From positions 496,001 through 560,000 of the forward strand of contig NZ_SLWS01000003.1 of assembly GCF_004345645.1 (NCBI RefSeq): 64,000 nt of DNA. Direction: 5' to 3'. The stretch comes from Actinocrispum wychmicini. GTDB taxonomy: Bacteria > Actinomycetota > Actinomycetes > Mycobacteriales > Pseudonocardiaceae. The position numbers and the translations under genes are program-made. The notes below the pieces were generated by a model, which was given only the letters and a program-made list of their open reading frames with translations, did not search any database and was not told the origin of the DNA. Of the stretch, positions 17,718 to 26,865 are shown piece after piece (the stretch's first letter is position 1; each line of letters begins with the position of its first letter).

Positions 17718-19558
17718 TTCGGCTCTCCTGGGGTCTGGTCGAGGAAGTGGTCGGACTGCGACGCGAACATCTCCGCGTAGCGCCCTCTCTTGGCCAGCAG
17801 CTCGTCATGTGACCCGAGTTCGAGCACTTTGCCGCCGTCGACGACGCAGATCTGGTCGGCCTTGCGCACCGTGGAGAACCGGTGTGAGACCACGATCGTT
17901 GTCACTCCCTGCGTCAACGCCAGGAATCGTTCGTAGAAAGCGGCTTCCGCGCGTACGTCAAGGTTCGCCGTCGGCTCGTCCAGGACGAGGATCTTCGCAC
18001 CGGCCTCCACCGCGAACAGCGCCCGCGCCAGCGCGACGCGTTGCCACTCACCGCCGGAGAGTTCGGCGCCGCCGGCCCGTTGCCGGGTCAACAGGGTGTC
18101 CCAGCCGTGGTCCAATGCTTCGACACGTTCCCGGATCCCGGCGCGCTCAGCCGCGCGACGCAACAGTCTTTCGTCGCCCGCGTTCCCGATCGCGCCGAAT
18201 GTCACGTTGTCCCGCACTGACAGTTCGTACCGGGTGAAGTCCTGGAATATCGCGGCGATCCGGCGCTGCCACTCGTGGGCGTCGAACTCGCGGACGTCCA
18301 CACCGTCCACCGTGATCTGTCCGTCGTCCGGGTCGTACAGCCGGGCGAGCAGTTTCACCAGGGTGGTCTTGCCGGCTCCGTTGACACCGACGACCGCCAT
18401 CGCGCGCCCACTCGGGATGACGAGGTCGAAGCCCTTCAGCACCGGCGTTGTGGCACCCTGGTAGGCGAACGTCACGCCATGGAAGGCAACCTCGGACTTC
18501 GGCACGTCCACCGGGACAGGCCGTCCTGACACGGTGGGGACACCAGCCGCCGCGGCCTCCAAAGCCAGCAGCGCCGGGATGGCCGCGACACCGTGGCTGA
18601 TCTGGAGGTCCTGACGCCCGCGGGTGGACACTGTGGCGACGCTCATTACCGCGCGGAGGAAGATGACCAGCGCGCCGAGACCGATCGCCTGGCGTGCCGC
18701 GTCCCAACCGAGCAGGAAGAACGCCAGGAAGTTCGCCGCCAGCACGAAACACAGCGCCAGGGCGCTCAAGACGTCGGTGCCGCGTTGTGCCCACACCTTC
18801 GCCATCGCGTCCGTCCACTCGGTACGGAACCGGTCCACCAACCAGTCCGCCAGGCCGAAGACGCGGATCTCCTTGGCAGCGCCCCCGGTCAGGGCCAGGT
18901 CACGGAAGTAGTCGGCGCGCCGCAACAGTCCGGTCTGGCTCACCAACGCCTTGGTCTGCCGGGCGTACTCCCGGCGGGTTACCCGGCCCCACACCAGTTG
19001 GGCCGCGAAAATCAGCGCCGCCAGCCACCACTGGTAGAACGCGATCAGCACAACCGCCGCGACACCCTGCACCCACTGCCCGGCCCGAGTGGTCAAACCC
19101 GTCACGGCACCACCAGGCGTGTAGCCGCCCACACCCATCCCCGCCACCCGGCTGACCTGGTTCTGCACGGCCGGGTCATCCAGGTGACGGACACCCACCG
19201 GCCCATTGACCGCAACGATCGCGCGCTGCTGCAACCGGCCGTCCAGCCTGGCCCCCACCGTGCCGGCCACACTCGCCGACAACCGAGCCACGACCTGCTG
19301 CCCGACGAACGCCACACCCATGAGAACCAACGCCCAGACAGCCGTCCGCCCATCCGCGGAGTCGAACCCACGGCTGACAGTTCCAGGCACAGCCCCGACA
19401 ATCATGCCCGAAGCCAAAATGGCCACGGCCGGCAGCAAACCATTGACCAAGACGAGCAAACACAGCGCCGCGGCCAACCCAGCGCTGACCCCAGGCAAGA
19501 ACCGCACCGTCCACACAACCGGCGACCCCCACCAGGCCCGCAACTTCGCCGATATCAC
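17714..19558 (-). CDS. ABC exporter half-transporter (TMD-NBD), first of pair
   Basis: 614-aa ABC exporter half with TMD in residues about 20-330 and NBD about 360-605. Walker A GVNGAGKTT (near 390), signature ELSGGEWQ (near 497) and Walker B ILVLDEPTANLD are intact. GTG start 18 nt after the stop of the repetitive ORF; the downstream half-transporter overlaps it by 4 nt. No peptidase C39 domain is visible at the N-terminus, so it is not a typical bacteriocin-processing exporter. It probably works with its neighbour as a heterodimer for a drug, lipid or small secreted product. Confidence 0.92.
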   Translation of the reverse strand: MISAKLRAWWGSPVVWTVRFLPGVSAGLAAALCLLVLVNGLLPAVAILASGMIVGAVPGTVSRGFDSADGRTAVWALVLMGVAFVGQQVVARLSASVAGTVGARLDGRLQQRAIVAVNGPVGVRHLDDPAVQNQVSRVAGMGVGGYTPGGAVTGLTTRAGQWVQGVAAVVLIAFYQWWLAALIFAAQLVWGRVTRREYARQTKALVSQTGLLRRADYFRDLALTGGAAKEIRVFGLADWLVDRFRTEWTDAMAKVWAQRGTDVLSALALCFVLAANFLAFFLLGWDAARQAIGLGALVIFLRAVMSVATVSTRGRQDLQISHGVAAIPALLALEAAAAGVPTVSGRPVPVDVPKSEVAFHGVTFAYQGATTPVLKGFDLVIPSGRAMAVVGVNGAGKTTLVKLLARLYDPDDGQITVDGVDVREFDAHEWQRRIAAIFQDFTRYELSVRDNVTFGAIGNAGDERLLRRAAERAGIRERVEALDHGWDTLLTRQRAGGAELSGGEWQRVALARALFAVEAGAKILVLDEPTANLDVRAEAAFYERFLALTQGVTTIVVSHRFSTVRKADQICVVDGGKVLELGSHDELLAKRGRYAEMFASQSDHFLDQTPGEPK

Positions 19559-19576
19559 CGCACAACACCCCCATCC

Positions 19577-20572
19577 CTAGCGATCCAGGAGCCGGTCGAC
19601 GGAAGAAGCCAGCGACGCAGGCCCCGCCGGCGCCGAAAAGCCCGCTGACCACGAGGGATTCGTTGGCGGTGAAGGGCCTGCTGACGATGAAGGCGTTGGC
19701 GACGAGGGTCCTGCGGACGACAACGGCCCGCTTGCCGACGAGGGCGAGCCTGGCTTCGAGGGCCTCGTTGGCGACGAAGGCCCAGCTGGCGATGAGGGTC
19801 CTGCGGACGACAACGGCCCGCTTGCCGACGAGGGCCAGCCCGGCATCGAGAGACTCGCTGACGACGAAGGCCCAGCTGGCGCCGACGGCGCCGTTGGCGT
19901 TGAGGGCCAAGCTGGCGACGAGGGCCCTGTGGCCGACAACGGTCCCCTCGACGACGACGGCCCCGCCGGTGACGAAGGCCCAGCAGACGCCGCTGGGCCC
20001 ACAGGCGACGAGAGCCCCGCCGGCGATGAAGGCCCTGCTGACACGGAGGGCGCCGCTGACGCCAAGGTGCCTGCTGACGATGAAAGGCCTGTGGGCGACA
20101 AAGGCCCCAGCGACAAGGGCCCTGCGGAGAAGGAGGGACTCGTTGGCGGTGAAGGACCTGCTGTCGATGAAGCCGTTGGCGACGAGGGCCTTGCGGACGA
20201 GGGCCTTGCGGACGACAACGGCCCGCTTGCCGGCAAGGGCCTGCCTGGCGTCGACGGCGCCGTTGGCGACGAAGGCCCGGCTAGCGACGACGGCGCCGTT
20301 GGCGTCGAGGGCCAAGCTGGCGATGAAGGCCCGGCTGGTGACGAGGACCCTGCTGACGACAACGGTCCCCTCGACGACGACGGCCCCACCGGTGACGAAC
20401 GCCCCACTGACGCAGTTGGGCCCACTGGTGACGAGGGGCCGGCTGGCGATGGGAGGCCGGTTGGCATTGAAGGGCCGGCTGGTGACGAGAAGCCGGCTGG
20501 TGACGAGGGGCTGGTTGGCATTGAGGGGCCGGCTGGTGATGAAAGCCTGTTGGCGATGAAGTGCTCGATCAT
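19577..20572 (-). CDS. Low-complexity Ser/Pro/Ala/Gly-rich ORF made of 18-bp repeats (uncertain gene)
   Basis: A 331-codon frame whose ATG overlaps the regulator stop (ATGA, 20569-20572) and whose stop is 18 nt before the ABC transporter start. It begins MIEHFIANRL, ends LASSVDRLLDR, and between these is almost entirely variants of a hexapeptide such as GPSSPA. The coupling on both sides favours translation. Against it, codon-position composition does not look like a normal high-GC gene: position 2 is about 90% GC by my count of one stretch. Two other frames through the same DNA are also long and open. If made, the product would be disordered, with no recognisable domain, signal peptide or membrane segment. 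I do not assign a function. Confidence 0.4.
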   Translation of the reverse strand: MIEHFIANRLSSPAGPSMPTSPSSPAGFSSPAGPSMPTGLPSPAGPSSPVGPTASVGRSSPVGPSSSRGPLSSAGSSSPAGPSSPAWPSTPTAPSSLAGPSSPTAPSTPGRPLPASGPLSSARPSSARPSSPTASSTAGPSPPTSPSFSAGPLSLGPLSPTGLSSSAGTLASAAPSVSAGPSSPAGLSSPVGPAASAGPSSPAGPSSSRGPLSATGPSSPAWPSTPTAPSAPAGPSSSASLSMPGWPSSASGPLSSAGPSSPAGPSSPTRPSKPGSPSSASGPLSSAGPSSPTPSSSAGPSPPTNPSWSAGFSAPAGPASLASSVDRLLDR

Positions 20573-20590
20573 GACGAAAAGCCTGCTGAG
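19600..20590. repeat. About 1 kb of imperfect 18-bp tandem repeats
   Basis: On the forward strand the tract is a chain of degenerate units like ggcgacgagggccctgcg, roughly 50 copies with a dominant 18-bp period. Because 18 is divisible by 3, every frame stays repetitive: GDEGPA-like forward, GPSSPA-like or ALVGKRAV-like on the reverse. It lies exactly between the winged-helix regulator and the ABC exporter genes, and reaches into the last codons of the regulator (TGASLPSSSAGFSS). Confidence 0.85.
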
Positions 20591-21357
20591 GAGGAAGGCA
20601 ACGAAGCCCCTGTTGATGCTGTGGCGAACAGGGAGTCCATGGTTTCGTGCTGTCGGTGGGCGACGTCCTTGGCCACTTCGTCCGCGTTCGGTCCGGTGGC
20701 GAAGATCCGGATCAGGAACCGGTCGCGGCCGAACCAGATCCGCGACTCGTTCTCGGCTTGCCTGGCTCGCGCCGCTGGGAGGTCTGGTACGTCCACAGTG
20801 GAGCCGAGGCCGTCGAGGACGGCTGTGGGCACCGATGGGTCGTCCAATTCCAGGAACACGACGTCGACACTGGCTCCGTCCCGGACCCACCGGCGGCGGT
20901 AACCGCCCCGGACCTCGAAGTCCGGGTGCAGTACGCCGTGTACCCGGTCGGACTCGACGGTGATTGGCTGCTCCACCTCGAGCGAGAACCCTGGTGGGAC
21001 GGCGCTGAGCACGAACGGACGCCACTGCGCGTCGATCGAGAAGGTGACGCGGTGGGGGTAGCCCGCGAACGCCGCCACTTCGCGCATGGTGTCGAACTCG
21101 TCCCACAGGGACGCGCGGCCCTGTGACGTGATCGCCAGGAGTGTGCGCGGCTTTCTGTCCTGGAACGTCTTCTCGATCGTGATCAGGGCGGCTTCGGCCA
21201 GCACTCCCAGGTGTCTGCTCAGGCTGCCGTCGGGCTGGTCAAGCGCGTCGCGCAGTTCCGTGAAGCTCGCCCCGCGCATGGCGAGGACGCTCAGGATCCC
21301 CAGGCGCACGCGCTGGTGCACCGTCTCGTCCAACCGCTGGTACGGGTGCTCGGCCAC
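20569..21357 (-). CDS. Winged-helix transcriptional regulator with C-terminal extra domain
   Basis: 262 aa from a GTG start with a strong RBS (aggagg, 21362-21367 on the complement). Residues about 8-95 form a MarR/HTH_34-like winged helix (LGILSVLAMRGASFTELRDA, PDGSLSRHLGVLAEAALI). The rest, to about 245, is an unfamiliar domain with WRPFVLSAVPPG, VDVVFLELDDPSVPTAVLDG and RIWFGRDRFLIRIFATGP. The extreme C-terminus runs into the repeat tract. It heads the operon with the repeat ORF and the two ABC exporter genes, so it probably controls exporter expression. The upstream inverted repeat at 21383-21403 is a plausible operator. Confidence 0.75.
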   Translation of the reverse strand: MAEHPYQRLDETVHQRVRLGILSVLAMRGASFTELRDALDQPDGSLSRHLGVLAEAALITIEKTFQDRKPRTLLAITSQGRASLWDEFDTMREVAAFAGYPHRVTFSIDAQWRPFVLSAVPPGFSLEVEQPITVESDRVHGVLHPDFEVRGGYRRRWVRDGASVDVVFLELDDPSVPTAVLDGLGSTVDVPDLPAARARQAENESRIWFGRDRFLIRIFATGPNADEVAKDVAHRQHETMDSLFATASTGASLPSSSAGFSS

Positions 21358-21382
21358 TGGTCCTCCTGCTTCCGGTCTGTAG

Positions 21383-21403
21383 GTACTTTTATATCGGAAG
21401 TAC
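21383..21403. promoter_or_regulatory. Candidate operator/promoter of the regulator-ABC exporter operon
   Basis: Inverted repeat gtactt-N9-aagtac in a locally AT-rich stretch (cttttatatcgg), 26 nt upstream of the regulator GTG. Its position over the expected promoter suggests autoregulation. No binding data; this is from symmetry only. Confidence 0.45.
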
Positions 21404-21434
21404 TCGTGTGTGGCAAGTGAGCGGCTCGGGTTGG

Positions 21435-22331
21435 TCAGGCGAGTTCGGTGAAGGCTGCCGTCATGGCCTGGATCATCTTCGGCCCGCCGTGTCCTTCGTC
21501 GTCAACGAGCACGAACTGGCTGCCCGGCCACGCCTTGTGCAAGTCCCACGCGACTCCAGCCGGGCTGCTGACGTCCAGCTTGCCCTGGATCAATACCCCG
21601 GGAATCCCGTGCAGCGTGGGCATTCCGTCGCGCAACGCGGTGGGGGACAGGAATCCGGCGTTCTTCCAGTAGTGCACCACCAGCGTGGCGAACACCTGTC
21701 GCCACTCGGGGTCGTATTCCTTGCGGATGTACGGAGAACCCATCGAGACATGCGCGTCCTCCCACGCCATCCACGCGGCGGCTGCCTGGATGCGCACCTG
21801 AGGGTCGGCGCTGGTGAGCAGGTCGTAGTAGGCGTCGACGAGGCGCTGACCGGGCCGTGGGGCAGCCGCTGAGCGAAAGGCCTCCCACTCCGCGGGGAAC
21901 AGGCAGCCCACGGTCTCGGTGATCCACTCGACGCATTCCGGCGTGCTCAACGATGTGGCCGCCAGGACCACCGCACTGACGTGTGACGGATGGGCTTGGG
22001 CGTAGGCCAGGGCGAGCGTCGTGCCCCAGGAGACTCCGTTGACCAGCCATCGCGGCACACCAAGGTGGGTACGCAGGGCTTCGATGTCGGCGATCAGGTG
22101 CTGTGTGGTGTTGGTGGCCAGGGTGGTCTCGTCGTGGGTGGCCAGTGGGCGACTGTGACCGCAGCCGCGTTGGTCGAAGCCGATGATCAGGTACTTCTCG
22201 GGATCGAACCGGCTGCGGTAGCCGGGCCGCAGCCCGCCACCGGGCCCGCCGTGCAGGTACAGCGCGGGTTTGCCCGAAGGGTTCCCGCTGGTCTCCCAGT
22301 AGATCGAGTGGCCGTCGCCGACGGGGAGCAT
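21435..22331 (-). CDS. pip: Prolyl aminopeptidase-like alpha/beta hydrolase (S33), 5' frameshift
   Basis: S33-family hydrolase that would release N-terminal proline. The oxyanion motif LYLHGGPGGG, FDQRGCGHSRP, nucleophile elbow GVSWGTTLALAY, a C-terminal Asp (GKLDVSSP) and His (DDEGHGGP) are visible. The frame shown starts at the internal Met of an LEPYASGMLPVGDG stretch, of which only MLPVGDG is in frame. The family's normal N-terminus (PPLEPYASG) is encoded just upstream but needs removal of one base from a C7 run on the coding strand (22354-22360). With that correction a GTG at 22374 gives MSSTFPPLEPYASGM. So this is either a sequencing indel or a genuine homopolymer frameshift. It is convergent with nothing and stands alone. 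Confidence 0.8.
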   Translation of the reverse strand: MLPVGDGHSIYWETSGNPSGKPALYLHGGPGGGLRPGYRSRFDPEKYLIIGFDQRGCGHSRPLATHDETTLATNTTQHLIADIEALRTHLGVPRWLVNGVSWGTTLALAYAQAHPSHVSAVVLAATSLSTPECVEWITETVGCLFPAEWEAFRSAAAPRPGQRLVDAYYDLLTSADPQVRIQAAAAWMAWEDAHVSMGSPYIRKEYDPEWRQVFATLVVHYWKNAGFLSPTALRDGMPTLHGIPGVLIQGKLDVSSPAGVAWDLHKAWPGSQFVLVDDEGHGGPKMIQAMTAAFTELA

Positions 22332-22380
22332 TCCGCTGGCGTACGGTTCGAGCGGGGGGGAACGTCGAGGACACGGCCGG

Positions 22381-22539
22381 AGCGTATCGGCCGCGATTCG
22401 AGATGCGGCCGGGCCGACCGCCTACCTGGCCGGGCAGTGCCCGCTCGACGCCGCCGGCACGTTGGTCGGCCCCGGCGACGTCGGCGCCCAGATCGACCAG
22501 GTCGTGGCCAACGCCGCGACCGCGCTGCTGCCCGGCTGA
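22381..22539 (+). pseudogene. RidA/YjgF-family fragment
   Basis: A short forward frame reading AYLAGQCPLDAAGTLVGPGD then VGAQIDQVVANAATALLPG ends at a stop at 22537-22539. This resembles the middle of Rid-family enamine/imine deaminases (GQ...D..G..V..GD...Q). About 50 of some 130 residues remain, without start codon or C-terminal half. It is squeezed between the hydrolase 5' end and the SRPBCC gene, so it looks like a decayed remnant. Confidence 0.4.
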
Positions 22540-22543
22540 CTCC

Positions 22544-22972
22544 TCACCGTTCGGCGAGGTCGGCGTCGGCGGCGTCGAGGATCTTGCCGAAGACGTAGGT
22601 GATGAGCGTTCTGGCCAGCGGCCGGATCGGGAACGGGACTTCGACGATGCTGGTCCAGACCACGCGGGTGCCGCCCGGGACCTCGGTGAACGTCATCCGG
22701 CCGAGCTTGTGCCTGGCCGGCGGGAAGCTGCGGTCGACGACGTAGTCGAAGTCGTGCGGCGGGTGGTAGGCGGTGACGCGTTCCTTGAACCAGCCGATGG
22801 CCCAGGTGTGCAGGCGGACGGCGCCGACGCCGTAGGGCGCGCCGTCGCCGGGTTCGGCCAGCCGGGCACGGAGGACGAGCGGGGTGCGGGTGTAGTTGCT
22901 GGAGGTGGCGCACCAGTCGAACACCTCGTCGATCGGCGCCGCCACGACCCGCTCGACCTTGACGGTCACCAT
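22544..22972 (-). CDS. SRPBCC-family (START-like) protein
   Basis: 142-aa small protein with the polyketide-cyclase/START-like pattern: VKVERVVAAPIDEVFDWCAT at the N-terminus, GGTRVVWTSIVEVPFPIRP in the last strands, and a long final helix. The fold has a hydrophobic pocket that binds or processes small ligands. Its ATG overlaps the sigma-factor stop by one base (TGATG), so it is the second gene of that operon and probably belongs to the response controlled by the sigma factor. Substrate unknown. Confidence 0.82.
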   Translation of the reverse strand: MVTVKVERVVAAPIDEVFDWCATSSNYTRTPLVLRARLAEPGDGAPYGVGAVRLHTWAIGWFKERVTAYHPPHDFDYVVDRSFPPARHKLGRMTFTEVPGGTRVVWTSIVEVPFPIRPLARTLITYVFGKILDAADADLAER

Positions 22973-23859
22973 CAGGAGTCCTTTCCTCGGGTGAGCCGGT
23001 GAACGACGGTCGCGGCACGGAGTTTGTCCGGGTTGCGGACGGCGTAGAGGCCGCGCACGAGGTTGTCGGCGATTTCGAAGATCACCACGTAGTCCAGGTC
23101 GTCGGCGGCGTAGAACAGCAGTGCTGGCAACGCGTTGTACGTGGCGATCTCGATCCGTGGGTCGGGCACGTCGCGGCGGGCGATGGCGGCCACGAACTGG
23201 GCCACCTGGGCGGGGCCGTGGATCGGTCTGCGCGCGGCTGTCACTTTGCCGCCGCCGTCGGCGATCTGCACGACGTCCGGGGCCATCATGTCCATCAGGC
23301 CCTGCACGTCCCCGGTCTGCGCCGCGGCCAGGAAGCGGTCGACGACGTCCGATGCCGTCGGGGTGTTGGGGTGGAACCGGGCGCGGCGGGCCTGGACGTG
23401 CTCGCGGGCCCGGTGGGCGATCTGCCGGACTGTCGTGTCGGTCTTGCCGACCATGTCCGCGATGTCCCGGTAGGGGTAGCCGAACACCTCGTGCAGCACG
23501 AACACGGCACGTTCGTGCGGGCTCAGTGTCTCCAGCACGAGCAGCATCGCGATCGACACCGACTCGGCGAGGACGGCGTCCTCGCTGGCGTCGCCCTGGG
23601 TGCGGATCGGTTCGGGAAGCCAGGCGCCGACGTAGTCCTCACGTCGGCGGCGCGCGGTACGCAACTGGTTGAGCGCCTGCCGGGTGACGGTACGCACCAG
23701 GTAGCCGCGAGGGTTGGCCACTTCGGCGTGGTCGACGTCGCGCCATCGCAGGTAACTGTCCTGCAGCACGTCCTCGGCGTCGGCGGCGCTGCCCAGGATC
23801 TCGTAGGCGATGGTGAACAGCAGCGGCCGGTACTCGACGAAGACCTCTTCGTGGTTCAT
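22972..23859 (-). CDS. sigJ: ECF RNA polymerase sigma factor, SigJ/ECF41 type
   Basis: 295 aa. Region 2 (residues about 8-75, FTIAYEILGSAADAEDVLQD) and region 4 (about 110-165, LSPHERAVFVLHEVFGYPYR) are followed by a SnoaL-like domain from about 180 (DVVDRFLAAAQTGDVQGLMD), as in ECF41/SigJ proteins. In that group the C-terminal domain takes the place of a classic anti-sigma factor. It is first in a two-gene operon with the SRPBCC protein. ATG 23859 fits the start of the conserved N-terminus. The signal it responds to is unknown. Confidence 0.9.
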   Translation of the reverse strand: MNHEEVFVEYRPLLFTIAYEILGSAADAEDVLQDSYLRWRDVDHAEVANPRGYLVRTVTRQALNQLRTARRRREDYVGAWLPEPIRTQGDASEDAVLAESVSIAMLLVLETLSPHERAVFVLHEVFGYPYRDIADMVGKTDTTVRQIAHRAREHVQARRARFHPNTPTASDVVDRFLAAAQTGDVQGLMDMMAPDVVQIADGGGKVTAARRPIHGPAQVAQFVAAIARRDVPDPRIEIATYNALPALLFYAADDLDYVVIFEIADNLVRGLYAVRNPDKLRAATVVHRLTRGKDS

Positions 23860-24088
23860 CGGGCGACCGCCGCGACGTCGCCGTTGTCCACTGTCACCGA
23901 CTGATCATGGATCACGGAACACCGACCGGGGATGGACCAACGTCACAGCACGCTCCCTTCCGAGGTATCACCCATCTGACACCGCGGGCCGGGAAACCGT
24001 GACACCTCCGGGAATGACTCGGATCACACTGCGCCTACTGCTCCGTGACCGCTCATCACTCCAGCGGGTGATCTCCCCGGACTCGAAG

Positions 24089-24103
24089 TGAACATGTGTT
24101 CGA
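24089..24103. promoter_or_regulatory. LexA (SOS) box
   Basis: tgaacatgtgttcga matches the actinobacterial/Bacillus-type SOS box core GAAC-N4-GTTC with an extended TCGA-like end on the right arm. It lies 20 nt before the ATG at 24124, a position suited to LexA repression of that gene. It also argues against the upstream GTG/ATG starts, which would place the box inside the coding sequence. Confidence 0.6.
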
Positions 24104-24123
24104 GTGCGGGTAGGTTGGCGTGC

Positions 24124-24432
24124 ATGGACGCACCAGGGTCAATGTGGCAGTCGGATGGGGACGTGATCTACCGGACCGACGCGGTCGGGGAGCGCGTCGG
24201 CGTGTTCCCGGCGACGTGCCGCCGGGGAGAGCACTCGTTGGACAACGTCGGATACCGGGCGCACGACACGGGAGAGGGCTTCCTGCAGATCAGCTGTAAC
24301 GCTTGTTTCCAGGAAACACCACCGAGATACGACCACTACTGGGTGCTCCGGCTGAGCGGGCCGGCGCCCGCGCGGGCCGAGATCGACGACCAGCCGTACC
24401 TGAACCTGCTCAGGGCGGTGCAGCTGTCATAG
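24124..24432 (+). CDS. Small conserved-looking protein behind a LexA box
   Basis: 102 aa, start chosen at ATG 24124 because a SOS box covers 24089-24103 (alternatives GTG 24088 and ATG 24094 exist in frame). Visible features: DGDVIYRTDAVGERVGVFPA, a TCRRGEH segment and a CNACF segment that could together form a small metal site (Cys/His and CxxC). No membrane segment or signal peptide. I do not recognise the family. If the box is functional, the gene is part of the DNA-damage response. It ends just before a strong bidirectional terminator. Confidence 0.6.
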   Translation: MDAPGSMWQSDGDVIYRTDAVGERVGVFPATCRRGEHSLDNVGYRAHDTGEGFLQISCNACFQETPPRYDHYWVLRLSGPAPARAEIDDQPYLNLLRAVQLS

Positions 24433-24441
24433 TCCATTGTG

Positions 24442-24474
24442 GATGGCCGTCGTGGGGACGCCACGACGGCCATC
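24442..24474. terminator. Bidirectional terminator
   Basis: Perfect 14-bp stem (gatggccgtcgtgg / ccacgacggccatc) with a 5-nt loop between two convergent genes ending at 24432 and 24491. Confidence 0.85.
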
Positions 24475-24490
24475 GCACACTACCGTCCGG

Positions 24491-24961
24491 TCACGGTGAC
24501 TTAGGTCCGCACCTTGCCGGGGCCGGCGGCAGGTCCACGGCGCCGTCGATGACCTCGTGGGTCGGGCCGTCCAACCGGACGGCGTGCGCGGTCATGTGCT
24601 CCGGGGTGTTGTGCACCGCCGGGTTCATGTGGACTTCCCTGATCCCGGTGGCGATGGAGACGTCGTCGGGGTTGTTGAAGAACACCACGCCGTTGTCGGC
24701 GAAGGTGACCGACCAGTGCTGCCCGGCGGCCTCGGTGTTGATCTCGAACTCCTCGCCGACCACGAGCGCCCCGGGAACCGGGCCGTCGTCGTCGTACTGG
24801 GACTTCAGCGTCCATCCGGTGCCGCTGCTACCGTTGCCCTTGGTGGACACCGGGTCACCGCATTTGCGGCCCTTGGCGAACGCGGCACCACCGCCGACCG
24901 TGCCACTCGCCACCGATAAGGCACTCAGCGCCACAACAACTGCCAGTACTCGCTTGCGCAT
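24491..24961 (-). CDS. Small secreted protein of unknown function
   Basis: 156 aa with a clear Sec signal peptide (MRKRVLAVVVALSALSVASG, cleavage probably after GGGAAFA near residue 29). The mature region has two cysteines (RKCGDP near the start, ARCGPKSP near the end), possibly one disulfide, and a stretch HWSVTFADNGVVFFNNPDDV. I do not recognise a domain. Upstream (24962-25052) is a short AT-richer gap likely holding the promoter; the gene is separate from the P450 that precedes it on the same strand. Confidence 0.7.
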   Translation of the reverse strand: MRKRVLAVVVALSALSVASGTVGGGAAFAKGRKCGDPVSTKGNGSSGTGWTLKSQYDDDGPVPGALVVGEEFEINTEAAGQHWSVTFADNGVVFFNNPDDVSIATGIREVHMNPAVHNTPEHMTAHAVRLDGPTHEVIDGAVDLPPAPARCGPKSP

Positions 24962-25052
24962 CGGACAACCTCCCGTGTGTCAGCGCTTGCGTCTTGCAGT
25001 AGTTGATACGCCAAAGGGTTACACCGCCGAGTTCGTCCACAGTGGACCATAG

Positions 25053-26392
<1,340 letters not shown>

Positions 26393-26396
<4 letters not shown>

Positions 26397-26710
26397 GCCA
26401 TACCCCTCACCGCCGTCGTCAGCGACGGCTCCGTGTCGTGAGTTCGAAGGACGGCGAGCAGGCTGCGGTGCCGCAGCATCATGGCTCGCAGTTCGGCGCT
26501 GGGCCGCCCGTCCGGGTCGTAGGGCTCGTCGACCTGCGCACGCACGATCAGCTGCCAGTGTCGGCGCAGCGCGAGCACCAGGCCGGCGGGGTCACGGAAG
26601 ATCTCGGCGAACTCGTCGCACCACGGCAACGCGCCGTCGTCGGTTCGTTCCACCTGGTCCACGACGGCCCGCAGACGGTCGTAGTACCGGTGGGTCTCGG
26701 TCCACGTCAA
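26393..26710 (-). CDS. Small hypothetical protein coupled to the P450
   Basis: 105 aa, rich in charged residues and predicted helical (ETHRYYDRLRAVVDQVERTD, LRRHWQLIVRAQVD, ELRAMMLRHRSLLAVLRTHD). No signal peptide, membrane segment or known motif seen. Its stop overlaps the P450 start by 4 nt and it is the first gene of the pair, so a role in P450 expression, stability or partner binding is possible but unproven. The 155 nt to the divergent histidine kinase gene carry no further ORF I can support. Confidence 0.6.
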
Positions 26711-26865
26711 CGGGCACCTCCCACGCCGATCGGGTAGATCATGGCCAGGACGCTATGCCCGGTTTCCGACGTGCCGCGACGTGCCGGGGGACCTATACCG
26801 TGGGCGGAGGCGATGCCCGTCCGCGGCGGGATGTCCCCGCCCGGAGTTGACCTTATTCTGGGCGG

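Noticed and set aside
19663..20963. Forward-strand frames through the repeat tract (GDEGPA-like acidic repeats, up to 344 codons)
   Set aside because: No start with a ribosome-binding site, overlap antisense with the regulator gene, and the reverse frame is coupled to neighbours. Still listed as a possible frame in the repeat entry.
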